DNA of 49,714 nucleotides from Actinomycetota bacterium (GTDB lineage: Bacteria > Actinomycetota > Acidimicrobiia > Acidimicrobiales > JAJPHE01). Position numbers and translations under genes: made by a program. Positions within the stretch are counted from its first letter, which is position 1. Every line of letters starts with the position of its first letter. Below the pieces are notes generated by a model. It worked only from the letters and a program-made list of their open reading frames with translations. It was not told where the DNA came from and did not search any database. The stretch spans positions 1 through 49,714 of the forward strand of contig JAJPHE010000119.1 of NCBI GenBank assembly GCA_021325435.1. The letters run 5' to 3'. This document shows positions 8,595 through 16,518 of the stretch, in pieces.

Positions 8595-9320
8595 GTGGGC
8601 GGGTCCTTCTCGGCCGACCTGCGGACCGCCTCGGCCCACGTCTTCGTGGCCGATCTCGGATCACCGTCGCTCGAACCCGACGACGCCCACCACCTGACCC
8701 GGGTGCTTCGCGTGCGCCCCGGGGAGGCGGTGACCGTGTCGGACGGCGCCGGTCGGTGGCGGATGTGCCGGGCCGGGGCCGCCTCCGGTCGCGGTGTCGC
8801 TCTCGAGGTGGCGGGCCCGGTGCACGAGGAACCGCCGGCGGCGCCGGCCGTGACGGTGGCCATGGCGTGGCCCAAGGGGGAGCGGGCCGACTGGGCGGTG
8901 CAGAAGCTCACCGAGGTCGGGGTCGACCGGGTCATCCCCTTGGTCACCGATCGGGGCACCGTCCGGTGGGACGACACCAAGGCGGCGGCCGCCACCGCCC
9001 GGATGGCCCGGATCGCCCGCCAGGCGGCCATGCAGAGCCGACGGGTCCGGTTGCCCGAGATCGGCCCCCCGACGTCTGTAGGCGACGCCTTGGGCCGGGG
9101 CGGCGCCGGGGCCTGCGCGGCCGAGCCGGGAGGTCAGGCTCCGGACCTGGCCCGGCCCTTCGTCCTAGTGGGGCCGGAGGGGGGGTGGGCCGACGGCGAG
9201 CTGCCGCCCGACTTGTGCCGTGTCGGCCTCGGCCCCACCGTGCTGCGAACCGAGACGGCGGCCGTGATGGTGGCGGGGGTCCTGTGTCTGATGAGGTCAG
9301 GGTTGTTCCGGCGCTCCTAG
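8595..9320 (+). CDS. rsmE: 16S rRNA (uracil1498-N3)-methyltransferase RsmE
   Basis: RsmE methylates N3 of U1498 in 16S rRNA and is a SPOUT-class, SAM-dependent enzyme. The 241-residue length is usual. The N-terminal PUA-like domain contains the LTRVLRVRPGE signature, and the C-terminal trefoil-knot domain contains VGPEGG and a final LRTETA segment that binds SAM. The GTG at 8595 lies 5 nt after the dnaJ stop with only a weak ribosome binding site. A GTG further in (VADLGS) is a possible alternative. The order hrcA-dnaJ-rsmE is conserved in many Gram-positive genomes, so heat-shock co-expression is likely. Confidence 0.93.
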   Translation: MGGSFSADLRTASAHVFVADLGSPSLEPDDAHHLTRVLRVRPGEAVTVSDGAGRWRMCRAGAASGRGVALEVAGPVHEEPPAAPAVTVAMAWPKGERADWAVQKLTEVGVDRVIPLVTDRGTVRWDDTKAAAATARMARIARQAAMQSRRVRLPEIGPPTSVGDALGRGGAGACAAEPGGQAPDLARPFVLVGPEGGWADGELPPDLCRVGLGPTVLRTETAAVMVAGVLCLMRSGLFRRS

Positions 9321-9376
9321 TGGCGGGATTTCCGGACATAAACCCCGTTATTTCCTCTCGAACCGGACGAAAGGTG

Positions 9377-9404
9377 TTGGCATGACGACTCATAGTGGTA
9401 GCGT
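9377..9404 (+). promoter_or_regulatory. Promoter of the BldD-like regulator gene
   Basis: TTGGCA (9377-9382) and TAGCGT (9399-9404) are separated by 16 nt, a good -35/-10 pair. The -10 ends 8 nt before the ATG at 9413, so the transcript is expected to be leaderless or nearly so. Confidence 0.55.
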
Positions 9405-9412
9405 TGGGGTCC

Positions 9413-9970
9413 ATGAGCGAGGACTTCCACGACCCCAACTACGCACGGAAGGTCGGTGAGCGCCTCCGCTCGATGCGCAAGCAGAAGGGGATGTCTCTCC
9501 AGGCTGTCGAGGCCGCCTCGGACAAGGAGTTCAAGGCCTCCGTCCTCGGCGCCTACGAGCGAGGAGAACGGTCCATCTCGGTGCCCCGCCTGCAGAGGCT
9601 GGCCCGGATCTACAACGTCCCCGTGGACCAGCTGCTGCCCAAGGACCCCGACGACGCCGTGTGGGGCGGGGGGATGATCGACCTGACGAGGGCCGACGCC
9701 CCCGTGGAGCAGTCGACCCAGGCCAAGCCCCGTCCCCTGGACGAGGGCAAGGTCGCCATCGACCTCAGCCGCCTCGAGGTGATCGAAGGTCCCGAACGCG
9801 AGCTGCTGCGCCGTTACCTGGGATCCATCCAGGTTCAGCGCCAGGACTTCAACGGCCGCGTGCTCACCGTGCGGGCGGAGGACATTCGGGCCATCGCCCG
9901 GCTGTTCGACCTGACCGCCGAGGCGATGCGCGAGCGGCTGGACGACCTGGGCCTCTGCCTCCGCCGCTGA
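9413..9970 (+). CDS. BldD-like transcriptional regulator with a cyclic-di-GMP signature
   Basis: This protein of 185 residues has an N-terminal XRE-type helix-turn-helix (about residues 12-75: ERLRSMRKQKGMSL, then VLGAYERGERSISVPRLQRLA, then VDQLLP). The arrangement closely resembles Streptomyces BldD, the developmental master repressor. The C-terminal domain carries R143-Q-D145, eight residues, then R154-A-E-D157. This fits the RxD-x8-RxxD motif through which BldD binds a cyclic-di-GMP tetramer. Function by homology is a DNA-binding dimer responsive to cyclic-di-GMP; that it does so here is inference. The ATG at 9413 is chosen over one at 9395, which would lie upstream of the predicted -10. 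hemW follows directly. Confidence 0.85.
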   Translation: MSEDFHDPNYARKVGERLRSMRKQKGMSLQAVEAASDKEFKASVLGAYERGERSISVPRLQRLARIYNVPVDQLLPKDPDDAVWGGGMIDLTRADAPVEQSTQAKPRPLDEGKVAIDLSRLEVIEGPERELLRRYLGSIQVQRQDFNGRVLTVRAEDIRAIARLFDLTAEAMRERLDDLGLCLRR

Positions 9971-11103
9971 GCGGTCGGCCCCAGCGGAGCCCGTCGGCGC
10001 CGCCGGCAGGCCCGCGCCCCTTCGGAGTCTACGTCCACGTCCCCTTCTGCGCTCGGCGCTGCGACTACTGCGCCTTCGCCACCTGGACCGACCGTCATCA
10101 CCTCATGGAGGCATACGCCGCCGCCTGCCGGGCCGAGCTCGGCCTCCTCGTGGCGGGCGGGATGCCCCCGGCCACCAGCGTCTTCTTCGGCGGGGGAACG
10201 CCGTCCCTGCTGCCGGCCGAGTCGCTGTGCTCGGTCCTCGACGCCATCCCCCGGACCAGCGACGCCGAGGTGACGGTGGAGTGCAACCCCGACACCGTCG
10301 TGCCCGACCTGATCTCCGCCTACCGGCGGGCCGGCGTCAACCGGATCAGCCTGGGCGTCCAGTCGATGGTGCCCTCGGTGCTGTCCGCCCTCGGCCGACA
10401 GCACGACCCCGCCGGAGTCGAGCGGGCGGTGGACGTCGTCCGCCACGCGGGCATCGAAAACTTCAACGTCGATCTCATCTTCGGCGCCGTCGGGGAGACG
10501 GCGGCCGACTGGGAGCTCACCCTGGGCCGTGCCCTCGCCCTGGGACCGCCGCACGTGAGCGCCTACGCCCTCACCGTCGAGCCCGGCACCCCGCTGGGGC
10601 GCGACCGGGGGCGCCACCCCGACCCGGACGCCCAGGCCGACGCCTACCTGCGCGCCGATGCCGTCCTGACGGCGTCGGGGCTGCAGTGGTACGAGATATC
10701 CAACTTCGCCCGGGCCGGCTACGAGTGCCGGCACAACCTCCTCTACTGGTCTCAGGGTGACTACGCCGGCGTCGGGTGCGCCGCCCACTCGCATACCTCG
10801 GGCCGGCGCTGGTGGAACGTCCGCACCCCCGAGCGCTACATCGAAGAGGTCGGCCGCGGGCGCCCGCCCGTTGCCGCCGAGGAAGTGTTGGACGAGCTGG
10901 GCGTGGCCCGCGAAAACCTCGAGCTGTCGCTGCGCACCCGCGGGGGCGTTCCGTCCTGGGCGCTGCCCCCCGGTGAGGCACTGACCGGGCTGGTGGAATA
11001 CCGCGGGCAGCGAGCGGTGCTCAGCCGGCGGGGGCGACTGCTGGCGAACGAGGTGGCGCTGCGGCTGCAGCCGGCTCCGGCCGGCGCCCGAAGCGGCCCT
11101 TGA
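9967..11103 (+). CDS. hemW: Radical SAM heme chaperone HemW
   Basis: HemW, formerly taken for a coproporphyrinogen oxidase, is a radical-SAM-type protein that binds and delivers heme. The cluster motif is C-x3-C-x2-C in CARRCDYC; FGGGTPS (SAM contact) and the family's HNLLYW follow. The C-terminal HemW domain is present and the length of about 378 residues is normal. The start is a problem: there is no ATG, GTG or TTG in frame between the reading-frame segment deep inside the BldD-like gene and the cluster motif. The only sensible candidate is CTG at 9967, overlapping the upstream TGA as CTGA. The 3' end overlaps the convergent acyltransferase gene by 83 nt. Confidence 0.9.
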   Translation: MSGRPQRSPSAPPAGPRPFGVYVHVPFCARRCDYCAFATWTDRHHLMEAYAAACRAELGLLVAGGMPPATSVFFGGGTPSLLPAESLCSVLDAIPRTSDAEVTVECNPDTVVPDLISAYRRAGVNRISLGVQSMVPSVLSALGRQHDPAGVERAVDVVRHAGIENFNVDLIFGAVGETAADWELTLGRALALGPPHVSAYALTVEPGTPLGRDRGRHPDPDAQADAYLRADAVLTASGLQWYEISNFARAGYECRHNLLYWSQGDYAGVGCAAHSHTSGRRWWNVRTPERYIEEVGRGRPPVAAEEVLDELGVARENLELSLRTRGGVPSWALPPGEALTGLVEYRGQRAVLSRRGRLLANEVALRLQPAPAGARSGP

Positions 11104-12217
11104 GGCTGAGGGCCCGTCGCTCGACGAGACGCCAGGACAGCTCGGCCATACCGAGCGACGCCGCCAACCCGGGCACGAAGCCGATGGTGCCGAGCGGGTG
11201 CAGCCACGTGGCGATCACGTAGTTCCACAGGTAGATGGCGTAGGAGCGCTTGCCCACCCAGACGATCACCGGGTGGGAGAGCAAGCGGCTGGCCCGAGAG
11301 GAGACGCCGGAGGCCAGCCCGGCCACCACGACGGCCGATGCCAGGTCGATGAGGCTGAATCCGCCCAGGTCGCGGAAGCGGCTGTGGTCGTCCACCAGAA
11401 GAGTGATGAGGGCGATGCCGACGGCGGCGCCCCCGAACAGCAGCTTGGCGGTGAGACGCGGCGCCCACGAGTCGAAGCGCCCCGTCGCGTAGAGCTGGGC
11501 GACCAGGGCCCCGAGGAGGAGCGCCTGAGCCCGAGTGTCGGTGCCGAAATAGGCCCGCCCGTCGGTGACCCCTGCCTGGGCCAGCACCAGGCAGGCGGCG
11601 CTCGACGCCACTGTCATGAGGCCGGTGAGCCGCAGCATCGCCTGGGGGCGGAGACGGACGACGAGCAGCAGCAGCACCGGCCACACCAGATAGAACTGCT
11701 CCTCGATGGCCAGCGACCACACGTGCCCGATGGGAGGCATGCTGTGGTGGCCGATGGCCATCCAGTTGTAGATCTGGGCCACGGTGCCGATGACCCCCCG
11801 CACCGCCACCCACGGGGCCAGCGGCGCTCCGTGTCCGACGGGGAAGCCGGGGACCGTCGAGAACCAGTAGTAGCGGCCCAGCACCATGGCGGCCACCAGC
11901 CAGGAGGCGAGGAACAGCCACAACGCCGGTTGCAGACGTAGGGCCCGGCGGACGTGGAAGCGGCCCAGGGACACCCGGCCGGTGAGGGCGAGCTCGTTGA
12001 GCAGCAGGGTGGTGATCAGAAAGCCGCTCAGGGCGAAGAAGACGTCGACACCGATCCATCCGCCCCGGGCGGCGCCGAAGGGCCGGAAGTGGTAGGCGAG
12101 AACGGCCAGGACTGCCATCCCCCGCAGGCCGTCGAAGGCGGGGTTGTAGCCGAGGAGGCGAACGCGGGAGCGACCTTCGCGAGGGTCCTGGTCGGAGGGG
12201 GCGGGCGGCGCTGTCAT
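11021..12217 (-). CDS. Acyltransferase family 3 membrane protein
   Basis: This 398-residue polytopic membrane protein belongs to the acyltransferase-3 family (OatA/NodX/OafA-like), which O-acylates extracellular sugars such as peptidoglycan, polysaccharides or glycolipids. The N-terminal block FDGLRGMAVLAVLAYHF with its likely catalytic His, the GVDVFFALSGFLI segment and the R-rich RFHVRRALRLQPALW stretch are characteristic. About ten hydrophobic segments follow, and there is no C-terminal SGNH domain. The acceptor is unknown. The ATG at 12217 lacks a clear ribosome binding site. It lies downstream of, and on the same strand as, the Tad operon, 110 bp after the LysM gene, and could be its last gene. 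Confidence 0.88.
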   Translation of the reverse strand: MTAPPAPSDQDPREGRSRVRLLGYNPAFDGLRGMAVLAVLAYHFRPFGAARGGWIGVDVFFALSGFLITTLLLNELALTGRVSLGRFHVRRALRLQPALWLFLASWLVAAMVLGRYYWFSTVPGFPVGHGAPLAPWVAVRGVIGTVAQIYNWMAIGHHSMPPIGHVWSLAIEEQFYLVWPVLLLLVVRLRPQAMLRLTGLMTVASSAACLVLAQAGVTDGRAYFGTDTRAQALLLGALVAQLYATGRFDSWAPRLTAKLLFGGAAVGIALITLLVDDHSRFRDLGGFSLIDLASAVVVAGLASGVSSRASRLLSHPVIVWVGKRSYAIYLWNYVIATWLHPLGTIGFVPGLAASLGMAELSWRLVERRALSLKGRFGRRPEPAAAAAPPRSPAVAPAG

Positions 12218-12327
12218 CGTGTCGCGGTGACGGCGGAGCCCGGAGGGCCCCGGCCTGCCGGGCGGCTGCCGGGCAGGGAGTGCGAGAGCAGTACCCGGCA
12301 GCGGCGCCTCTCACTCGCGGTCAGATG

Positions 12328-13107
12328 TCACTGGCCGGCGCCGGTCCCTCCTGGCAGCTGGAGGATCTGACCCGGGAAGATCAGGTCGGCATCGTCGCCC
12401 ACCACCAGCCGGCTCCGGTTGAGTGCCACCAGCGACACCCAGTAGTCGGCGGTCTCGACCGCGCTCGGCGGCCGACCGAGGCGCCGGGACTCGACCGAAG
12501 CGGCGATCGACCAGAAGCTTTCCCCCGGCGCCACCACCCATCGGCCCGGGTCGGCGGGCGATGGCGGCGATTCGGGGGCCGGTGGCTCCTCGGCTGGCCT
12601 CCGTGGCTCGGGCGGCCGGGGGGTGGCGGTTGCGGGAAGGTGGTGCACGGCAGGCGGCGAGTGGCCCGCCGGCGCCGCCGTGCCAGTCGGTCCGGTCCAG
12701 GCCGAGATCGACGCGGTGTCCGCCGCGGCCGGGCTGGCGGTGCCGGCGCTGAAGGTGATCGGGACCAGGGCGGCGGCGAGTGAGGTGCGCAGGGCGGGCG
12801 TGGTCAGCGCCCGGGCCAGCAACCGGGTCCAGCGGCGGGGATGGACGGCCTCGGCCGCGCAGGCCAGGGCGGAGAGGCCGAGCCACCCGGCGGCGGCCAA
12901 CCCGGCCATCCGGACCATGGCGAAGCAGGCGCGGGGCGGACCCACTGCCTGTAGCCAGCCGGCGGCCCGCCTCGGATGCAGCAACGGCGGGGCGGGCAGG
13001 CGGCGTCCGGCCCACAGGAGGACGGCGGCGGCGAGGGCCGGGAGTAGGACTGACCCGCTCAGGGCACCGAAGCGGACCCGCCGGTTCTGCTCACCGGAAT
13101 AAGTCAT
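12328..13107 (-). CDS. LysM domain membrane protein linked to the Tad operon
   Basis: This protein has 259 residues. Two or three hydrophobic segments (about residues 14-35, 65-85 and 108-130) precede a Pro-rich spacer (about 135-188) and a single LysM domain (about 189-251: WVVAPGESFWSIA to PGQILQLP). LysM binds GlcNAc-containing glycans, usually peptidoglycan, so the protein probably tethers something to the wall. It starts 14 nt after the stop of the ATPase gene on the same strand, as the end of the Tad operon. A wall-anchoring or channel-forming role for the pilus is inference from context. I do not recognise a more specific family. Confidence 0.75.
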   Translation of the reverse strand: MTYSGEQNRRVRFGALSGSVLLPALAAAVLLWAGRRLPAPPLLHPRRAAGWLQAVGPPRACFAMVRMAGLAAAGWLGLSALACAAEAVHPRRWTRLLARALTTPALRTSLAAALVPITFSAGTASPAAADTASISAWTGPTGTAAPAGHSPPAVHHLPATATPRPPEPRRPAEEPPAPESPPSPADPGRWVVAPGESFWSIAASVESRRLGRPPSAVETADYWVSLVALNRSRLVVGDDADLIFPGQILQLPGGTGAGQ

Positions 13108-13121
13108 CAGGAGATATGAAA

Positions 13122-14039
13122 CTACATGGAATAGCTCAAAGGCAAGCCCTCTTCCGTCGACGTCATGGCGTCGGCCAGCCAGCGCCGGAACTGCCGCACG
13201 TCGGTGCCGGCCGGCAGGGTGAGCAGCTGGCCGGTGCGCGTGAGGTCGTCGAGCTGCTCGAGCAGGTCGAAAAGCCGAGGCGCCTCCTCGGCGGCGTCGG
13301 GATCGACTTCGATGGCGACGTCGACAGAGTCATCGCCCCGGGCCTCGGCCTCGAGAGCCGCCTCCCACAGGGCGGCTCGCACCGGCCCGTAGCTGTCGAG
13401 CCCGGATCGGATGGAGCGGGCGAGGCGGGCGGCCCCGGTCGCCGGGCCGACGATGTCATCGCGGACGAGCTCGGCCTCACGCACGAGCTCCTGCATGTTC
13501 TCCTCCGACTCGCGCACGAGCCGGACGGGGATGCCGGCCAGCTTGAGGGTCCTGGTGCGCGACACGCCCGGTCGGTGAGCGGGGGACTGGTCAGTGTCCG
13601 CGACGGTCGAGATCTCGAACCACGCTGTCTTGCCCCGGCCGTCGCTGCTGAGCCCCCACGCATCGGCGAGCCGGTCGACCACCCGCAGCCCCCGGCCGAC
13701 GGTAGCCGGGAGGACCGGCCCGTCGTCGGCTGCCCGCTGGCCGCGCCCCAGCCGGATGGGCACCGGGCCGGGGGCCTCGTCGCGCACCTCGACCCTCACC
13801 AGAGCCCCGGTGAGGACGGCGCGCACGTACACGTCTGTGTGGGCGTGCAGCGTGGCGTTGGTCACCAACTCCGACGTGCACGTCTCCGCGTCCTCACTCA
13901 GCGTCTCCGGCAGTTGCCAGGCCTCGAAGATCCGGTGCACGAAGCGCCGGGCTTCGGACGCGCCGGTCCGATCCGGCCCCAGCCAGAGCTCTGCTTCTCT
14001 GCTCAAGCGGCCTCCTGGCGGCGGCCCCAGCGCGACCAT
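13122..14039 (-). CDS. ATP-binding anti-sigma-type (HATPase_c) protein with a helical C-terminal region
   Basis: This protein of 305 residues has, at about 15-147, a GHKL ATPase domain of the RsbW/anti-sigma type. The N box is SELVTNATLHA (Asn61), the first G box is DEAPGPVP (87-94) and the second is GRGLRVVD (115-122). No histidine-kinase phosphoacceptor domain is present. The rest (about 165-305) is acidic and helical (RESEENMQELVREAELVRDD, then PRLFDLLEQLDDL) and matches nothing I recognise. RsbW-like proteins phosphorylate or sequester partners in serine-kinase switches. It lies between the TadG-like gene (41 nt gap) and the LysM gene on the same strand, which suggests a regulatory role for pilus expression or function. 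Confidence 0.75.
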   Translation of the reverse strand: MVALGPPPGGRLSREAELWLGPDRTGASEARRFVHRIFEAWQLPETLSEDAETCTSELVTNATLHAHTDVYVRAVLTGALVRVEVRDEAPGPVPIRLGRGQRAADDGPVLPATVGRGLRVVDRLADAWGLSSDGRGKTAWFEISTVADTDQSPAHRPGVSRTRTLKLAGIPVRLVRESEENMQELVREAELVRDDIVGPATGAARLARSIRSGLDSYGPVRAALWEAALEAEARGDDSVDVAIEVDPDAAEEAPRLFDLLEQLDDLTRTGQLLTLPAGTDVRQFRRWLADAMTSTEEGLPLSYSM

Positions 14040-14080
14040 TCTGGCGGATGGAGGCCCGGGACAGTGACCGCGCCCGGCCC

Positions 14081-14548
14081 TCAGCAGATTCGCCGCTGCT
14101 CCACCGTGGGTCCCTGGTCACCGGCCGCGGTGGCTGTGGCCCGGGCTGTCACGACGGTGCCGGCGCCGAAACCCGGGATGGACCGTCCGAAAACCGGACG
14201 AACCCTCCCGGACAGCGCCACGCAGACCTGGCGGCCGACCACCGACACCTGGGGCGACCCGATTAGCTGCAGCCCGCTCAAGGCCTGCGATGCCACCGAC
14301 TGGTCGGCGGTGGCGACCGCGCGGGCAGGGTCGATAGCGACCTGCCCGCTGCGATAGAAGAGCGGGTCGTCGAGTTGTGAAACGGCATCGGTCGCTGCCG
14401 TTGCCGCCGCTGCCTGCAGGCTGCGCTCGCCGAGGAAGACCACGGCGGCGTCGACGACCAGCGCGCCCAGGGCCAGCAGGATCAGTACCGTCGCCGGCAC
14501 CAGCACCAGGGCGCTGCCGGTGTCGCCGCGCCGTGACGTCACGGGCAT
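14081..14548 (-). CDS. TadG-like pilus-assembly protein
   Basis: This protein of 155 residues has one N-terminal membrane segment (GDTGSALVLVPATVLILLALGALVVDAAV), matching the Flp pilus-assembly TadE/G-like family, and a short extracytoplasmic domain rich in Ala and Val with two cysteines near the C-terminus (RQVCVAL and RRIC). The ATG at 14548 is chosen because it overlaps the end of the upstream TadE-like gene by 10 nt and places the membrane segment at the usual distance. It probably acts as a minor pseudopilin or secreted wall-associated protein of the Tad machine. It is the last recognisable tad gene in the operon. Confidence 0.78.
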   Translation of the reverse strand: MPVTSRRGDTGSALVLVPATVLILLALGALVVDAAVVFLGERSLQAAAATAATDAVSQLDDPLFYRSGQVAIDPARAVATADQSVASQALSGLQLIGSPQVSVVGRQVCVALSGRVRPVFGRSIPGFGAGTVVTARATATAAGDQGPTVEQRRIC

Positions 14549-14979
14549 CCGGCTGCCCCGGGAAGGCCGCTGCGGTAGGGGTCGACGAGCTGGCTGTGGG
14601 ATGCGTGGTCGGAGAACTCGCGGCCGAACGCGCCGATGAAGGGAACGTTCACCAGGTGCGCCCGGTAGGTGACGTCCACCCTCACCCGGGTGCAACGGGT
14701 CAGGGTGCCCTCGATGGCCGTGCTCAGCCGCGTCGGGTCTCGGCCCTCGGCCACCACGGAGGCGGTGGCCGCCTGCCGGGCATCCGCGGCCGCGGTGGCG
14801 GGGCTTGAGGCCTGGACGAAAGCCCGAGCGGCCTCGCGGGCCGCGTCGATGGCCGCCAGCTTGCCGTCCACCACGGCCCAGGCGTCGCCGATCACCAGGA
14901 CTCCGAGGATGAGGACGAGGACGCCGAACACCAGCATCTCGATGCCCGCCGCCTGCCCCCTCTCGTCGACGAGCTTCAT
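14539..14979 (-). CDS. TadE-like pseudopilin
   Basis: This protein of 146 residues starts with a short charged leader (MKLVDERG), followed by Q-AAGIEMLVFGVLVLILGVLVI. The Gly before the hydrophobic stretch and the Glu in it (GIEML) fit a class III prepilin-peptidase site, as in TadE pseudopilins. The C-terminal domain has two cysteines (TRCTRV and AGCP). TadE proteins are minor pilins that help Flp fibre assembly. Its ATG overlaps the TGA of the upstream gene as ATGA. Confidence 0.8.
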   Translation of the reverse strand: MKLVDERGQAAGIEMLVFGVLVLILGVLVIGDAWAVVDGKLAAIDAAREAARAFVQASSPATAAADARQAATASVVAEGRDPTRLSTAIEGTLTRCTRVRVDVTYRAHLVNVPFIGAFGREFSDHASHSQLVDPYRSGLPGAAGCP

Positions 14980-15401
14980 CGCACCCTCTCGCGCCGCACC
15001 TGGGCCGTGCGGGTGACGTGGTCCAGACCCAACGGACGGGAGAGCGCCGCCGGCATCAGCGATCGTCGGGTCATGCTCAGGGTCACCGTCACCTCGTCAG
15101 CGCTCAGCGCCCAACGAAAGGAAACGTCGCCGCCGGCGCGTCCCAGCTCTTGGCGGGCGACGCCCTCGGCCGAGGGAACCGCATTGGCGGCGGCAGCGGA
15201 GTCTGAGCCGGCGACCACCCGTGCCGCGTCGTAGGCGACGGCCGAGAGCACCGAACGGCTCCACAGGTCGAGCGACACCTGGACGGCGAGAAGCAGAAGG
15301 GCCAGGCAGATGAGGAAGCCCACCAGGGTGGAGATCAGCCCGACGCCCGCGTCGGGGCTCGATGCCGCTCTACTGACCGAGCCGCGACACTTGCTGATCA
15401 A
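14976..15401 (-). CDS. Second TadE-like pseudopilin
   Basis: This protein has about 141 residues. After a short leader ending SSPDAG it has a long hydrophobic segment (VGLISTLVGFLICLALLLLAVQVSLDLW) and a soluble domain of about 90 residues with no cysteines. It resembles TadE/TadG-type pseudopilins in layout. The start is uncertain: no ATG or GTG fits, and I use the TTG at 15401, which overlaps the upstream small pilin gene by 32 nt. Coupling is exact at the other end, where its TGA overlaps the next ATG. The true N-terminus may be a few residues shorter. Confidence 0.68.
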   Translation of the reverse strand: MISKCRGSVSRAASSPDAGVGLISTLVGFLICLALLLLAVQVSLDLWSRSVLSAVAYDAARVVAGSDSAAAANAVPSAEGVARQELGRAGGDVSFRWALSADEVTVTLSMTRRSLMPAALSRPLGLDHVTRTAQVRRERVR

Positions 15402-15591
15402 CGTTCTGGGTGGCGTGTCCGAGCGTTGCCTTGAAGGCGACCCACAGAAGGGCGCCGAGGAAGGCCATGATGAGAACACCGATGGCGAGGCTCACCACCC
15501 CTTCCCCGGCATCGGAAGGCAGGGCTCGGCTCGCCACCTGCCACCGAGCCGTTTGCTGCCACACGTACAGCCGGATCGGCCAGTCGCTCAC
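15370..15591 (-). CDS. Small putative Flp-type pilin
   Basis: This is a 73-residue protein with a charged leader (about 28 residues, ending SDAG), then EGVVSLAIGVLIMAFLGALLWVAF as the only membrane segment and a hydrophilic tail of about 20 residues. The size, the Gly-Glu junction before the hydrophobic helix and the place in the operon suggest the major Flp pilin, but the sequence is divergent and no Tyr-rich Flp signature is seen. The GTG at 15591 has a strong GGAGG ribosome binding site 4 nt upstream, the best in the operon, consistent with high expression of a structural subunit. Confidence 0.65.
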   Translation of the reverse strand: MSDWPIRLYVWQQTARWQVASRALPSDAGEGVVSLAIGVLIMAFLGALLWVAFKATLGHATQNVDQQVSRLGQ

Positions 15592-15615
15592 GTCTCCTCC
15601 TCTTTGGGTATCGCC

Positions 15616-16518
15616 TCATCCGGAGGCGAACAGCCGTAGGGCCTGCATGAAGGGCACGGCGAGGAGGACGACCCCGGGGATGAGAGCCGCCACCGTCACC
15701 GGTATCCACACCTGCTGCGCTCGGCGGTCCATGGTCTCCACCGCCTGGCGTTGCACCTGGCGCCGGATCGATCGGGCCTCCTCGGAGAGGAGGCGGCCGA
15801 GATCTCCGGTCTCCCCGCTCAGGCAGAGCACGGCCACCAGTCGTTCGACGGCTGGTGATCGGGCGATGCTTGCCCACTCGCGCAGCGCATCCGGTTCGGA
15901 GAGGCCTTGTCGGATCCGTCCGCACACCCGGGCCAGGTCCATGGCGCATGCACCTCGGCCCCGCGACGCCACCCTGGACAGGGCGGCGCCCAGGGAGAAA
16001 CCGGCTGCGCTCAGCATGGCCAGCTGCTCGGCGAGGACCGGTAGCTCGAGGGTGCGACGCCGGTCCCAGTCGCGGCATGCTCCGGTGAGCCGGCTCTCGG
16101 CCCAGGCGTAACCGGCGAGGGCCCCGGCCGGCACGCTGGCGACCAGGAGCAGCGCCGGGGGGTGGACGGCGAGCGTCACCAAAACCGAGACGGCGACGCC
16201 CGACGCTGCCCAGGCCAGCTGACGCACCCGGAACTCGGCCGGGTCGACCGGAGAGTGGGTACGTTCGAGCCGCTGAGCCAGGTCGTCGTCTCTGCCGGTC
16301 AGCCGGGCGACCGATGCCCCGACGCCGGCCGCCAGGGGACCGATCACCTCTCCGAACGTGGTGGCGGACAAGGCGGGCCCGGATCCGTTGTGCCGCCCGG
16401 GGCTGTAGGGGCGGAGACGGTCCACCAGGCGGGGCCGGGCGATCCACCGCAGCTGGCTGAGCAGCAGGGTGGCCCCCGCCCACAGGGCGAGTCCGGTGAG
16501 GATCAGCGAGCGGGTCAC
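15616..16518 (-). CDS. tadC: TadC-like type II secretion F family protein
   Basis: TadC is one of two inner-membrane platform proteins of the Tad pilus. The 300-residue protein has an N-terminal membrane segment, two more in the middle (about 90-125), a cytoplasmic T2SSF domain (LPVLAEQLAMLSAAGFSLGAALSRVA and LVAVLCLSGETGDLGRLLSEEARSIR) and a C-terminal membrane segment (WIPVTVAALIPGVVLLAVPF). The GTG at 16518 overlaps the tadB TGA as GTGA, which fixes the start; a longer open frame upstream is antisense-like noise inside tadB. Confidence 0.88.
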   Translation of the reverse strand: MTRSLILTGLALWAGATLLLSQLRWIARPRLVDRLRPYSPGRHNGSGPALSATTFGEVIGPLAAGVGASVARLTGRDDDLAQRLERTHSPVDPAEFRVRQLAWAASGVAVSVLVTLAVHPPALLLVASVPAGALAGYAWAESRLTGACRDWDRRRTLELPVLAEQLAMLSAAGFSLGAALSRVASRGRGACAMDLARVCGRIRQGLSEPDALREWASIARSPAVERLVAVLCLSGETGDLGRLLSEEARSIRRQVQRQAVETMDRRAQQVWIPVTVAALIPGVVLLAVPFMQALRLFASG

